DNA from: Chryseobacterium gambrini
Lineage (GTDB): Bacteria > Bacteroidota > Bacteroidia > Flavobacteriales > Weeksellaceae
Direction: 5' to 3'
DNA length: 64,000 bases
Assembly: GCF_900156825.1 (NCBI RefSeq)
Contig: NZ_FTOV01000016.1
Span: 1 to 64,000 of the forward strand
Shown: positions 63,579 through 64,000 of the stretch, one piece after another
Layout of the letters: each line of letters begins with the position of its first letter
Position numbering within the stretch: the stretch's first letter is position 1
The notes under the pieces: model-generated
What the model was told of the DNA's origin: nothing
The model's database searches: none
What the model saw: the letters and a program-made list of their open reading frames with translations, nothing else
Translations under genes and position numbers: made by a program

Positions 63579-64000
63579 ATGCAGACAGAATTTCTCTTAA
63601 ATACGATGCAAAATGAGCTCCGTAATATCCTGAATTACTGGAGAAAGAATACAATTGACGAAAAAAACGGAGGTTTTATAGGTGAGATTGACTTTAGCGA
63701 ACAGAAAAATCCGGCAGCAGAAAAAGGTTCTGTAATGTATGGGAGAATTCTCTGGACTTTTTCCGCAGCATTTTCTGCTACTCAGAATCCGGAAGATCTC
63801 AATATGGCGAAAAGAGCTTTTGAAGAGATTAAAAGCAACTTTTACAATCCGGAACACAAAGGAATCTATTGGAGCATTAATGCAGATGGAACGGTAAAAG
63901 ATTCCAAAAATCAGATCTATGCCATTTCATTTGTTATTTATGGTTTGAGCGAATTTTATAAGGTTTCAAATGATAAAGAGGCACTGGATTTGGCGATAAC
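63579..64000 (+). CDS. Cellobiose 2-epimerase (AGE family), 5' part
   Basis: First 140 codons of an (alpha/alpha)6-barrel epimerase, cut by the right edge of the window. It starts MQTEFLLNTMQNELRNILNY and shows the family blocks EKNGGFIGEID, GSVMYGRILWTFSAAF, GIYWSINADGTVKDSKNQIY and YAISFVIYGLSEFY. It would convert mannobiose to mannosyl-glucose for the GH130 enzyme. The start is 55 nt after the GH130 stop. Cytoplasmic, without signal peptide. Confidence 0.9.
   Translation, partial: MQTEFLLNTMQNELRNILNYWRKNTIDEKNGGFIGEIDFSEQKNPAAEKGSVMYGRILWTFSAAFSATQNPEDLNMAKRAFEEIKSNFYNPEHKGIYWSINADGTVKDSKNQIYAISFVIYGLSEFYKVSNDKEALDLAI

Noticed and set aside
1..64000. tRNA, rRNA, CRISPR arrays and insertion sequences
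   Set aside because: I saw no cloverleaf-like tRNA, no rRNA sequence, no regularly spaced repeat array and no transposase in the window.

Overview
The window looks like a chromosomal segment of a Flavobacteriia bacterium (Bacteroidota), most like Chryseobacterium. The evidence is its AT-rich composition, start codons set in A/T-rich leaders without a Shine-Dalgarno sequence, several TAnnTTTG -7 boxes (the Bacteroidota promoter type), SusC/SusD proteins, and gene families typical of that group. I saw no tRNA, rRNA, CRISPR array, insertion sequence or prophage core gene.

Layout. 1-4213: the end of a TonB-dependent receptor, then a GH100 invertase-like glycosidase, a small P-loop kinase and an SLC45-type sugar permease, together a small disaccharide-use locus. 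4644-12565: an orphan PAS histidine kinase, an FAD-binding protein, a four-helix-bundle protein, an AraC regulator, a secreted protein with an internal duplication and a broken AraC gene. 12764-19414: fdhD, a small unknown protein and an FdhF/YdeP-type molybdoenzyme, followed by a bestrophin channel, a MobA-like protein and a cysteine desulfurase. 19570-27376 (minus strand): a ten-gene molybdenum-cofactor operon (xdhC, moaA, mocA-like, moeA, TauE-like, a small exported protein, moaD, a MoeB-rhodanese fusion, moaE, a MoaC-MoaB fusion). 27623-35413 (plus strand, divergent): two paralogous three-subunit xanthine dehydrogenase/aldehyde oxidase-type enzymes, only the first with a Tat signal. These blocks form one molybdenum regulon: cofactor synthesis, both cofactor finishing branches (MobA for bis-MGD, MocA for MCD), sulfuration (cysteine desulfurase, FdhD, XdhC) and the client enzymes.

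35579-47934 is the most unusual part. It is a 12-kb, six-gene transcription unit with its own candidate promoter and flanked by strong hairpins. It encodes very large proteins without signal peptides: one of 1449 aa, a LamG-like protein, a phage-tail-collar protein, a probable DUF6603 protein and a 669-aa protein. No capsid, portal, terminase, sheath or tube gene is present. It is my best candidate for an undescribed system, perhaps a tail-fibre-like or surface assembly, but its function is unknown.

47952-51180: an exported hydroxyisourate hydrolase, a Crp-type regulator, a TspO-like membrane protein, a flavin reductase-like protein and a DUF6150 protein. 51292-64000: a mannan utilisation locus. 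It has a SusC/SusD pair and a TIG-domain surface lipoprotein on the minus strand with an AraC regulator, and on the plus strand GH5 and GH26 endo-mannanases, a GPH symporter, a GH130 phosphorylase and the start of a cellobiose 2-epimerase. The plus-strand enzymes match the known route mannan -> mannobiose -> mannosyl-glucose -> mannose 1-phosphate + glucose.
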